Shown here: in pieces, positions 49,401-60,420 of the stretch | Layout of the letters: every line of letters starts with the position of its first letter | Numbering within the stretch: position 1 is the first letter of the stretch | From: Glossina fuscipes | Taxonomy: Eukaryota > Arthropoda > Insecta > Diptera > Glossinidae | NCBI RefSeq assembly: GCF_014805625.2 | Contig: NW_023998485.1 | Location: 283,511-347,510, forward strand | Length of the DNA stretch: 64,000 bases | Reading direction: 5' to 3' | Translations under genes and position numbers: made by a program | The notes under the pieces: generated by a model | What the model was told of the DNA's origin: nothing | Database searches by the model: none | What the model saw: the letters and a program-made list of their open reading frames with translations, nothing else

Positions 49401-52400
49401 AGTGTTTTTTTAGATGAGAATTCATTTTATTTAAAGTTCTTAAAAAGCAATGTTTTCTCCATTTCAACGCTTATCTTATGTTATTGCGTAAAGCGTAGAC
49501 TCTACTTTCAGATGAAAAGGATACAGTTTTATTAGCATTAGCTGCGCCATATTTTTGAAGACAACAAGAGCTTAATCGACATATCACTATGCATGTATAT
49601 ATATATATATTCAAATTCGCTTGAACACTTAATAGTATTTAAGGTGGTACAGGCTATGTCAGCCCTAAGAAAGGGAGAGAAAGAAAAAAGCCTGGACACA
49701 TCAAGCACAGAGACAAATCCGTCGCCGGTAGAGATCCGAGTGGTGACTGTATCCCGAAGTCATTCCAAACATGCAAGAGCTTGGCAACCGATAATAGTAA
49801 ACAAATTCAGTTAATTTTCTAATCATACTAAGTTATTAATTTTACAAGTGAAATTTAAATATGACATCACGCTTATTAAGAAGGGTTGATTTGATGGAAA
49901 TTAAAGAATCCGGTATCGAGGTTAAAAGAGTAATCAATATTTAAGCGTAGAAAATTATGTGCAGGCGGTGTGGATTATTTCCCTTTTTTGTAGAAAAAAC
50001 GAGAAAATTTCTATCATGTGTCTGTTTTCTTTTATAAGCGACGATCAACAACTCAAAAATCAGAGGTGCGCTCTGGACAGATCCTTTGTCCGATTTAGGC
50101 CATTTTCAACGTTAACCTATGCGTGAGAATCTCTAACGATTCTGCCAAATATAAGAGCGATTGCTTAATTTTTGCGGCCAGGAAGCGTTGGTGACCTACA
50201 TTATAGTTCTGCATAAACTTTGATTTAGTTCACGGTTAAGAAACATTTAAACGTTTTGCGGTACTTATTATTTTGTTAAGCTCCTCAACGTATCTTTTCC
50301 CTAAATTTTGGATAAATTATTTTCTGACCGGGGGTTTTTCTCTATGAGGCTATGAGGGTTATCGATGCAAGATTCTTTAGTAAAACGAGAAGGGCTTGTT
50401 TTGACATCAGGATTATATTTGCAAATATATTTCTTTAGATTTTATTGTTAAGTTAACGTAAAGTGAAAAAAAATTTGGAAATGCAATATGCAATATGCAA
50501 TAATCAAAATAATAAAGCTCAGGGTTCAAATGAGCCGCAAAGGATTACCCTGTTCCAACTAGGGTTACATAGGTGCAGATGTATAGGTAATAGCCTTAAG
50601 GACTAATGATATTCTTACCTTTTATTATACAAATCCAATCAGAATCGTTTGCTGAACAGCAGTAAATTTGAATCAGATATATTTATTGGATCTCAGCACA
50701 TATAAGCCCCTGACTGTTCGAGTGTGAACGCTAGTCGCCAAACTGCGCACGTCGTACAAGCTGCTCGTGCAAGTCTGGTTACCCCTTCTATATTCTCCCC
50801 TACTGAAAACTCCACATCCGCGAACCCTACTGCTTCTAGTACAGATGAAAATTGCTTGAAGGCAGTTCCTCCAAGAAAGACAATATTTCTGTCAAGAATG
50901 GCACCTGATACATCTGTGGATAACATAAAAAGGTACCTGGCGGCGAAAGTTCCATCTGTCAATTTAAAGCGTGTTAGCATTTTCAAATCGGCTCCTTCTC
51001 AACCTAGAGCAATCTCGTCTTTTTAAATTCTAGTTCCGACTGAAAACGTGGATATGTTGTTAAACAAACCATTGCGGCTAATGCAGTAGCCCTTTCCTCT
51101 TCAAAAAACTAAATATTTCTTCAGGATCATTATCTTTTATTCATCAAAATGTTAGGGGCCTAAATTCAAAATATCGTTCTTCTTTTCTAAATTCAGTGAG
51201 TACGGTCCCCTCCTATTTAATTGAAGTTCCCACTACTCCGACGTGGAGTTCATCGCCCTTGGAGCGAAATTTCCCAATAGACACTTATATGTGACCTGAA
51301 TTTTGAATGCTTTTTTAAGTTTGTTAACTCCAAAAGAAAAATCTCCATAAATCTCTCCCATGTTTCTTTTAACGGCTCTGAGTTCTCGAATGATATTGAA
51401 ACCTCCAATCTCTTTGCTAAACGACGAAATTTTTCGATTACTGACTCCGATATATCAGTAAACTACCCGCATCTTATATCTATACTTATATCCTCTGCTG
51501 GCGAGCTGTGCGGTGTTATCTCAAAGATTTTTAACAAGTCCTTGAATTTAGGTGCTTTCCCTTTGTGTTGGAAGGCTTGTTTCCTTATTCCTATTCACAA
51601 AAGTGGAAGTAGGCAACTTGTAGAGAAATACAGAGGCATTGTCAAGTTGAGTGTCTTGCGCAAACTGTTCGAGCAAATTGTGACTCAGCATTTGGCTTTT
51701 GTCATCAAATCGTATATTTCTCCACTCCAACATGGATTTCGCAAAGGAAGACCTACGGTCACCAACTTTTTAGGGTTTACTTGTCATGCTTTCAAGACTT
51801 TTTCTAGTGGCTCTCGCACTGATCTTATATATACTGATTTAAGCAAGACATTTAATTTAGTTAATCATAACTTACTTATCTTTAAACTCCAAGCCCCTGG
51901 CTTCCTTTTCTATATAGTGAAATGGATAAGCTCTTATCTGCACAATATATCATTTAGGGTTTTGTTTAACTTCATTACCTCGGATCAATTCCCCGTGACG
52001 TCTGGCGTACCTCAAGGTAGCCACTTAAGACCCATCTTATTTAATTTATACTTTAATGATTTGCCCTCGGCGATTAAATCCAGCGAGATCTTAATGTATT
52101 CTGATGATGTGAAGCTGTTTTCTTCTTTCTCCGTACAATCGCAATCAAATCAGCTTGAAATTGACTTGAATAATGAATGAATCTTATGAATCTAAATCTA
52201 AATAAATGTAAGAAGCTTTCTTTCTCAAAGGTTAGACCTATGCTTGAGTATGTCTCTGTTGTGTGGTCTCCTTCATATAGGTGCTATGTAAATTCAATTG
52301 AATCTGTTCAAAAGCAATTCTTGTTGTTTGGCCATAGGGATTGCTTCTCTTCCCCTCTATGAAAACTGGTTGCTTCTATTATCCTTACCGCCACTTGAGA

Positions 52401-55400
52401 AAAGTAGATTTGTCCTTGGGGTGTCCCTCTTAATCAAAGTAATAAATGGTACTATTGACTCGCCTGCATTGCTTGGTCAGATAAGCTATAATGTTCCTAA
52501 CCGCTTCTCTAGGCACTTCATCTTGATTAAGCTTAGTCAATGTAAATATAATTATAAGTTGTTTAACCCGTTCAGAGTTGTTTGCAGAAACCTGAATTAG
52601 TCTATCACTTCTCATTACCAGACCCATTAAAGTCTGCTAAAGCAACGTTGCTTAATATTCGCGATTGTCGTACTTAAACTAACATTTCATTCTTAATATT
52701 TCATTTTTTATTTAAAATAATGTTGTGTTATTAATGTGACGGTTGCCAAACTTATGCATGTTTGCAATGGTTCTGGGGTTCGCTTGCAACCTGCATCTGC
52801 CCTTGTTGCGGGTGTGCTTCTGTGCTAGCTGTGTACATGTTTTTTTTTTCTTTTTTTTCTCACTTTTTATTTTCGGCAAAGTGGTGTAAGTAGTTTTTCC
52901 TATCCGTAATGTTCTTACTTGCAATAAATTTTGGTTTATATTAATAGTTAATAAACGGCAAGCTAAACTTCAAATGAAGTCGGTTCACAAAATTATTTTC
53001 AGAAATGTAAAATTATGTGCCTTATGTCAAATCAAATATGTAATCAGTATTCTATTACTGAGTTGTAAGCCCAGTTTCTGATTCAGAAATTCTTCTTGTT
53101 TTGTTTTGAAAAAAGTACGCTTTGTTGTTGCTAAAAGATTGTTTTCAAACATTTAAAAAAATATTTTTCTCTAAATGCTTTGATTTTCAACTATTCATAG
53201 AGAGACTTTTCAAAGTGGGACGTCATATCGGAAGTGATCGAAAAAGTAGTCGGATCCGAACAGTGTAATAAGAAACGGATCCATCTCATGCCCCTCTTGA
53301 TGTTGTATATATCCGCACAAATTTAATATGCGATTACACTACGGAATGTGTAGGGTATAACAAAATTGGGGATTTTGGGTTTTTATGCTTTCAAGTTGGT
53401 ACTTTTATACAGCATCAGATTAATTGAAACGTCGATACAGTCAGTAAATTTAGCTTAGCGTTGACAATATTATTTTACTTTTTACTGCATTTAACCTTAA
53501 GCTTGATATATTTTCTTCGTTTGTTTTCTTACATATTCAACTCATTCTTGAAATGATATTCTGGATGCTTTCCATTGTCCATTATGCCCTTCACCAGTTG
53601 CGGCACTAGAGTTGAAATAGATCTACCTTTGTATATCCGTTTTATATTCTTATGGTCAGCCTACTTGATTCTTGAAATATTTTCATATTGTGATCCACCG
53701 ATGTGTCTTGGCTTCAAGTCGATCGAGTAGTTCGGATTGGACCACTTTTTCGCCCACTTATAACGCTTTAATTTGAAAAGTATATGTAGGGTAGAATAGG
53801 ACATTTAAGGATGGGCCGTTGCTTATTATAATAACTCTAATTGCTTCATGTATAAATTTTGTCATCATACAGAGTATCCTAGTGAACTTTCTCGTAAGAC
53901 AGACTTTTCTCTATATAAAATATATTGATAATATTTTTATATATTTTCTTTCTCTACCTTAAAGTCAACAACCAACAGAGTGCTTTAGGCATTCCTAATC
54001 GTAGCCATTTGAGTTTATTCTAAGCGCACGACTTGCTTCCGAGTTGCTTGCAGAGCTGGATTAGACTAGACTACGTTAGGTTGGATAAGTCGAGATAAAG
54101 TAAAACTTACAAAGTTTTTTTTCTTTTTCTAAAAGAAAATTTTACTCGAAGACAGCGTTCATCCAAAATTTCCGACATTTTTCTGAATGTACATATTTCT
54201 TGCTTTTTTTTATTAAGCGAGATTCTCTTTTTAAAATAAAGAGTACTCCCAATAGTTTTTGCAACGAGGATAATCATCAGCTACTTGTTATTGTTTTGTC
54301 ATGTGCCATGCACAGAGATAATCATTTGCGAAGTAGTTGCCCTTCTCAGAGCAGTGATCCGCGGGGAGCTTATGTGATCCCATTAAAGCTCGTTCTAATC
54401 TCTAAGTACTAAAAGATATAGAGAGGAAAAGGAATTTAATTTCATATAAACGTTTTTGTAATTTTCACAAAACACAGGCGCAAACCTAATGAATTCGTAT
54501 TCAAACACGCTAGAGCGTGTTAAAAAAGTATTTTATTTAGCTTTTTCTGCAGCGATTCAAATTTTCTTATTATTTCAGCTTAATGCTCAACAGCGCTATG
54601 TGGAATACCAACGTTTAGTAGCTGAGCAATCGAAAAGTATTAATAAAAATTTAATACTCGATCGTAAATTATATCGTCAGCTTATGTTGCAATCAGAAGC
54701 GGGAGCTAATGCCTTACCTCTAGACACTTTAGACAGAGTAAGATATAATTAATTATACTTTTTTTTTCAAAAACTAACTTTTAACAATTACATATATTTC
54801 CTTACGGTGAGCAGTATAATCGCTTGATTAACGAAATGTTGTATATTTACAATGGAGCTACGATTTGCGGCTATCAGCAACCCTTTGCTTGTAATCTTCG
54901 TTATATTCCCGATTTAAAAGAAATCATGGCCAAAAGCCGTGATTGGGATGAGTTGCAGCATACATGGTTGGAATACCATCGGAAAGCGGGTCGAGAAATG
55001 CGTGATGGCTACGAGCAATTAATTGATGTCATGAATGAAGTGGCATATGTCAATAGTAAGTGGTAATGAAATTTTTAAAAAAGAAAATGGGAAATAATTC
55101 CCAACACTTTTATAGATGTTACTAATGCTGGCGAATATTGGTATTTGCCTTATGAATCGGGTAACTTTCGTCAAGATGTTGATATTGCTTGGGAGCAAAT
55201 TAGACCTTTGTACGACGGCTTACACGCTTATGTCCGTCGTAAGTTGCGCGAATACTATGGGCCGGAAAGGATAAATCGTATAGCGCCTTTGCCTTCGCAT
55301 ATTTTGGGCAACATGTATGCTCAATCATGGTCGAATATATTGGACATTATAATACCGTATCCAGGAAAGAAATTGATAGATATTACTCCCAGAATGCTCG

Positions 55401-56168
55401 AGCAACGTTATACGCCGTTGTTAATGTTTCAGTTGGCCGAGGAGTTTTTTACTTCGATTAATATGAGCGCTGTTGGACCGGAATTCTATCAGAACTCTAT
55501 ATTTGAACAACCCGTAGATAGGAGAGCTCTTTGCGAACCCTCGGCTTGGGATTTCTGCAATCGCCATGACTTTAGGGTTAAAGTGTGTGCGGACATTAAT
55601 CAGAAAAGTATGATTAGTGTACATCATGAAATGGCTCATATACAGTACTTTTTACAGTATCGCCATTTACCCAAAGTCTTTAGAAATGGAGCTAATCCGG
55701 GTACGGATAGGTATTAAGATATTTTTATTATGATTTTTTAACAAACTCCTCTTTGCTTTGCAGCTTTCCATCAAGCCATTGGTGACGCAGTTGGACTATC
55801 AGTTTCCACTCCCAAGCACTTTCAAACACTAGGCTTACTTCAACGTTCTGTCGATGAAAGCAGTTATGATATCAATTATCTATTTTCAATGGCAATTGAT
55901 AAAGTAGCATTTCTGCCGTTCGCTTTAGCTTTGGACAATTGGCGTTACGATATTTTCAGTGGTAACGCTAACAAGCATATGATGAATTGCCATTATTGGA
56001 ATTTAAGGTAAACAAATGCATTTTAAATAGAAAACATCTTTCATAATAATATCACAAATATCACTTCAGAGAGAAGTACAGTGGCACTAAACCACCTGTG
56101 CTACGTTCTGAGAAAGATTTCGATCCTGGAGCCAAATATCATGTGCCAGCTAATATACCATATATCAA
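46463..56168 (+). CDS. Ance-3: Ance-3-like ACE pseudoenzyme (3' end beyond window)
   Basis: Seven coding exons are visible: 46463-46705, 46774-47283, 54579-54737, 54815-55055, 55116-55700, 55764-56007 and 56070-56168, with phases 0, 0, 0, 1, 1, 2 and 2. All are GT-AG. Exon 1 starts with a signal peptide ([19 protein letters not shown]). Exons 1-2 then add about 220 residues, acidic and very Asn-rich, ahead of the ACE domain, which is unusual for the family. In the M2 domain the HHEMAH zinc motif is kept. The third zinc ligand is Gln (AFHQAIGD), and the CHASAW motif has become CEPSAWDF, removing the His353/Ala354 equivalents. [13 protein letters not shown] keeps Lys, His and Tyr, and the codon begun at the last donor can only be Lys or Asn, so the usual Arg522 is lost. 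Peptidase activity is not expected. The final exons (about 120 residues or more) were not found before 64000. Intron 2 (7.3 kb) carries a LINE. Confidence 0.87.
47284..50692. other. left part of Ance-3-like intron 2
   Basis: Intronic AT-rich DNA between coding exons 2 and 3. It contains a LINE 3' fragment at 49660-49800. A region near 48640-48860 with repeat-like phrases (ACTATTAGATCGATTCAGAT, TATCGATAT) may be another decayed dispersed element. No exon was recognised. Confidence 0.4.
49660..49800 (-). mobile_element. diverged LINE 3' end fragment
   Basis: The minus strand reads ATCGGTTGCCAAGCTCTTGC, then ATGTTTGGAATG, TGTCTCTGTGCTTGATGTG and a T/C-rich tail. This parallels the 3' UTR of the copies at 29.86 and 52.75 kb, with many differences. 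Confidence 0.45.
50705..52850 (+). mobile_element. LINE copy 3, internally deleted, with RT
   Basis: This is a 5'-truncated CR1/jockey-like LINE in plus orientation inside intron 2 of the Ance-3-like gene, on the same strand as the gene. It holds the ORF1 C-terminal block ([11 protein letters not shown] through [20 protein letters not shown], 50780-51026) and the endonuclease start ([12 protein letters not shown], about 51140). After a large deletion, RT follows from about 51490 to 52180, with [20 protein letters not shown] and the MYSDDV catalytic box. Like copy 2 it has the TGA after DLNNE and the same junction to [16 protein letters not shown], so both descend from one already defective source. 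The two RT frames differ at only two residues over about 212. It ends with the GGTTGCCAAACTTATGCA...TGTGTACATG 3' UTR and a T-rich tail. Confidence 0.85.
52851..54578. other. right part of Ance-3-like intron 2
   Basis: This is intronic. It contains two copies of the GGGTATATTAAGTT-family repeat, one minus at about 53190-53360 and one partial plus at about 53590-53800. The acceptor is TTATTTCAG, ending at 54578. A plus-strand frame at 54489 runs into exon 3 but starts inside the intron; the splice acceptor and phase 0 fit better. Confidence 0.45.
53190..53360 (-). repeat. dispersed repeat (GGGTATATTAAGTT family), copy 2
   Basis: Reverse complement CATATTAAATTTGTGCGGAT at about 53335, then CGGATCCGACTACTTTTTCG and CACTTTGAAAAGTC, parallel the copy at 14.35-14.63 kb with the middle deleted. 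A partial plus-strand match (GTTCGGATTGGACCACTTTT, then TTTGAAAAG) lies at 53.73-53.79 kb. Confidence 0.55.
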
Positions 56169-56999
56169 GTAAGTCCAAAACTACTTCTAATTTATATGTA
56201 TTGATTAAGATCCTTCTTCCTGATTATAAGTGGTCGAGGAAATAAAGAGGATAAAAAAAAACTAGTATTAACGAAATATATATGTGCATATATATACATT
56301 AAATTTGCTTATGGTCAGCTGGCTGCATATGTAAATTGAGTGGACTTTTTTTATCGTGAAGCCAGAAATGTCGAACTATTTTTTTATAGACAATTTTTAA
56401 TTTGTTATGTTTCTCTGTTTTTTTACCAAAGACTTTTTACTTTTTGGGTTATTTTTTACAAACTTAGATTAAAAGTATTCCAGAGCTAATTTTAAATACC
56501 CGTTTTATTAGTGCATTCAGTTTTACACCTATATTAGTGTATTGCATAAATGCTGAAAGAGGAGTATAGTTGGAAGAAATGTGAGACGCTATCGACCAGA
56601 CTAACAAGCGTGTAATTGAAAGTTAATTGTAAACGTGTTGTGCGCGTAATCCAATGTTTTGAAATTCGCGTTTAAATATTTTTTCAATTGATTATGAGAT
56701 TTTTATCATTTTAACATAAGTTTTTTTTGTACAAAATTATTTCATTTTAAATTTTTGTACACTTAGTTGAAATAATTTCTCTAATTTCTGTATACGTACG
56801 AATATAAGTGAGACTAAGGCAATTGACATTTTTATTATCTTAAGCCGCTATTGGTAAGACTACAATCAATTTGAGTGGATATATGTAATAGCTAGAAGCA
56901 TTTGAAATAGTCACATGTTGGTTAATGTGTGTCCACGTCATCCGCGGCAACTTTCGAGAAATTTCGATCGAATTTCATAGACTCACTATATCTCTCCCC

Positions 57000-57570
57000 T
57001 ATTCGTATGGCATAGTGAAAGTCAGAAAATGTTAAAAACCATATATTTTTGGCCTATTAGATATTAATGTTTTATGGCATCCCCTTATGCGTTGATGTCC
57101 AACAAATAAAATTAAATGGTGGACGTTTGGTAAAGTTAATTTCCTTGTGAAATTATTGATAAAGAACAAGTTGCAGTGCTAGAGATTGAATATTAGGCCT
57201 TTCCGCCATACACAGATCGTAGGAACGAACAGTTTTCACACCAAATTAAAATATCGAATGACTAGTACTTATATTTGTCGCGAAATTCTACGTATCGTCA
57301 TATTTTTTCGTATCACGACTTCTCAAAACAAGGCGTTATGGGGTTATCTTTGAACCAGAGCTCAAAAACTGAACTGAAATATCTTAGGTGGAACACGTCA
57401 AAATAAGACCAATAGGCGAACAGACGGACAGATAAGTGTAGTAGCCTTCATGTTGAATCACTTTCGGAATCGATAAAAATAGTAAAAGGTGGGTCTAAAC
57501 TAAGTCCTTCTATGAGTTATGTACATCCACACAAACTTAATATACCCTTGTGCCGTAAGCGATTTCTTGA
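57000..57570 (-). repeat. dispersed repeat (GGGTATATTAAGTT family), copy 3
   Basis: The minus strand from 57555 reads AAGGGTATATTAAGTTTGTG, then AGAAGGACTTAGTTTAGACC, TTTATCGATTCCGAAAGTGA and CTTATCTGTCCGTCTG. Every block is matched in order by the plus-strand copy at 14.35 kb. This is the best-preserved pair of the family. Confidence 0.6.
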
Positions 57571-59374
57571 TGATTGAAAAACTTCTGCGCGTATAATAAT
57601 ACAAATTTTTGCGCAACTAAGCCAATGTGACAACTCAGTGGAAAAGTACAGTTGGCCAGAAACGTGTGCACTTCAGGAGCGTCAGTTTGACTTTGGCATA
57701 GCCAGCTGGCTGATAAATTCTGTATTTGGATGAAGTGATTTAAGTTTCGTTATATGTTTTGATCAAAAAAATCTTCTTTATTCGCAGTCTTTTCGCCAAT
57801 TCACGAGACTGCTTTTAAATATGTGACAAAAATTTTTTATTTCTATTTCAACTGAGTGATGAAAAATATTTAAAAAAAAAAAATTGTTTTTAATCTGATG
57901 TTATGAATTTTTTTAAATTTTCTCTTATATTGGTTTCTTGGTTAAACATCCAATATGCAAATCTCTTCTTTTTATAAGTTAAGTTTGAATTTTTTAAAAA
58001 TTTATTACCTTATGTGTATGTTTTGGCACATGATTGCTAATGTGGTTTTTATATCTTTAGTCATTAAAGCATGCATAGATAGTTTTTGTTTTTCCTTTTT
58101 GTTTGGCGTTTCTATAACATATTTAGTCATTTAGGTATTTCTTTAAAGGCATTTCATTTTCTCTCCTAGGTTTTCGCACTTAGTATGCATTCCGTTTACC
58201 TGCATTTTCTAATTTTTTGCACTTTGTAGTGTACTGGGCTATCACCAGTCATGCACATACGCATTGACATGGTTTTGAAAGTAGAAATTAAATTTCTAAC
58301 CAAAAAGTGTTCGCTAAGGTTACGCTAGACTTGCGATCAATTGGGACATCCTTAGCGAAAACAAATTTTATGTTCCTGAACTCTGAATTGGTTTGATAAC
58401 TATCGTTCTACTTTGTATACTATCTAAGATAATCAAATATGTGTTTTAAGTTTAGAGTTTGTCCGGTATGGAGAGGTAATCAGGATATGGTAAAGGATTT
58501 AAAAATGTCGTAGGCATTATAGATATTTTAAACTGAAACTTAAAAGACGGATATTGTCTTTAATCCAAACTTTTGTGGTTCATTAGCCGTGATTATTAGC
58601 CACATGCATTAGATACTTACAGAAACAAAAAAAAAAGACAACAAAATATGTATGTTATTGTTGTAAATAAATAAAAAAATGAAATAAACGTAGAGCGAAG
58701 TTTAGGATCGAAACAAAGTTTAATTTAAACTCAAACACTACAGAAAAAATGTAGGAAAGTTTTTTTTCGTGCTGTCTTTTTAATCCGATTTTGAACGATA
58801 ACGAGTATACTTTTTTACACCATTTTTTCATTCTAGCAGGAATCCCAAAAAAAATTTTTAATTAAAATTTTTTTTTGACTTTGTCTGCTACCCAAAAAAC
58901 CAAAATTTTTTGATTCCATTTGCGCACTTCATTATTCAGTATTTATTTCGTGTTAGATTGTCCAGATCTTGCTATGCAATAAATAATTTCAATATAGTTC
59001 GGAAAGTTAATGTTCATTTTTGATGCTCCAGTCCGTAGTAAAAGGGCACGCTTGTTGTCATTTTTCAATTTAACTTCAATTTAAATTTTTATATATTGGA
59101 CTTATGGACTGAAATTTTTTTTGCTTGTAACGAAAAGGAATTGTTGTTGTGTTATAAATACATAGTTACTTTTTTCGCATGTTTTTTTGGAAAAGTATTT
59201 GGACTTTTTTCATTTTACCTGATTTTTTAAGATTGTGAAATATATGTACAAGTTTACCATAAGTCGAATGTATTTTTACACTGTTTTTTTGCATGGTTTT
59301 TCTAAGGAAAGCATCTGCCGTATTCAAAAAACATTTACTTAAGTTTTTTTTACATGGAATCTTGTATTATATAT

Positions 59375-59545
59375 ATATAATTCGCCTAAGTGGTCGAGCA
59401 GGCAAAGGATCTACCAACTCAATGGTTGTGGATCAATTTTCAACTGCGGTATAGTTTTCAATACTTTAACCGTCGGTTGTATTTCTTATAATAACGATAA
59501 TAATAGTAATTAATAATGATAATAATAATAATTGTTATTTCTTTA
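59375..59545 (+). mobile_element. tRNA-derived SINE, copy 2
   Basis: A tRNA-like head has GTGGTCGAGCAGGCAAAGG as the A-box region and GGTTGTGGATCAATTTTCA as a degraded B-box region. A short body and an AAT-rich tail (AATAATAGTAATTAATAATG) follow. Head and tail match the copy at 18860-19055 in order. Confidence 0.55.
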
Positions 59546-59875
59546 AATATATATGTATATAACTTTCCTTACAATCAAATTTTGTTAAGAATTGTCTTTT
59601 TAAATAAATGGTTCCGTTAAGAACAGAAAACAATGTAAAAATTGTACATTGTTATCATAGTCGCGCCCAGGTTGACCGTACGTCATCTCGCATTATACAA
59701 TTATTCTTCCATTTTCGTGATATGCAACAATGACTATATGGCACAGTTTTCTTGCAAAGGCATACTTTTCATTAAAGCCTTCATAATGCAGGGTACCAAC
59801 AACGTCAATTTTCGTAGTCAAACTTAATTTACTTGTTAAAGATTTTAAGATTTGTTGAGTCTAAGGAATAGATTT

Positions 59876-60420
59876 ATATGATCTACATATGGTACCGCTC
59901 ATTTTTATGTCGAACTGCTACCAAGAGCCAACTTTCGTCATAACATTAATTTTTAATAAAATTAAACCGTTTTTCCAAAGGCCAAATGACGTCTAAAAAA
60001 AAGACCCAATCGGCTGAAGTTTTATAAATTTAATTTTTTGTCAAATCAGTATTATGGAAAAATTGTCATCATAAAATATTAAAAATTAGATCTTGTTGCG
60101 GTAGTGTCCAAAGAAAGGATCTACATGATCCAAGCTTGATATATGTAGGTCTAGTTTTAAATTACTCTCATGACTCACGTGAGAAGCGTTATATAAAGTG
60201 CGGTTTAAAAAGTAAACTTACGGGGTCCATATTACCTGTCATTAATTTTTATGTTAAGTTGCTATTATTAATCAATTTACGTCACAAAATATTAAAAATT
60301 AAACTTTTTTGTTAAATAAAAGTTAGCGCGCTTCTATGAAATGAGGTCCAAAAGATAGATCTACGTGGTTCAAATTTGGTATAACTAATTTTTGTGTCAA
60401 ATTACTCTCACGTACAAGTA
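59876..60420 (+). repeat. degenerate tandem array, about 240-bp period, three units
   Basis: ATCTACATATGGTACC at about 59880, ATCTACATGATCCAAGCTTG at about 60119 and ATCTACGTGGTTCAAATTTG at about 60358 are each followed by a TTTT-x-TGTCAAATT/ACTCTCA-like block. Between them, ATAAAATATTAAAAATTA and similar recurs at 60074 and 60286. Spacing of about 239 bp is constant, but identity is low, so this is an old array. Confidence 0.6.

Noticed and set aside
58134..58180. Possible next Ance-3 exon (TTTAG acceptor then Tyr-Phe-Phe in the right phase)
   Set aside because: After the first two residues it does not resemble the expected [14 protein letters not shown] ACE segment, and it reaches a stop after about 15 codons.
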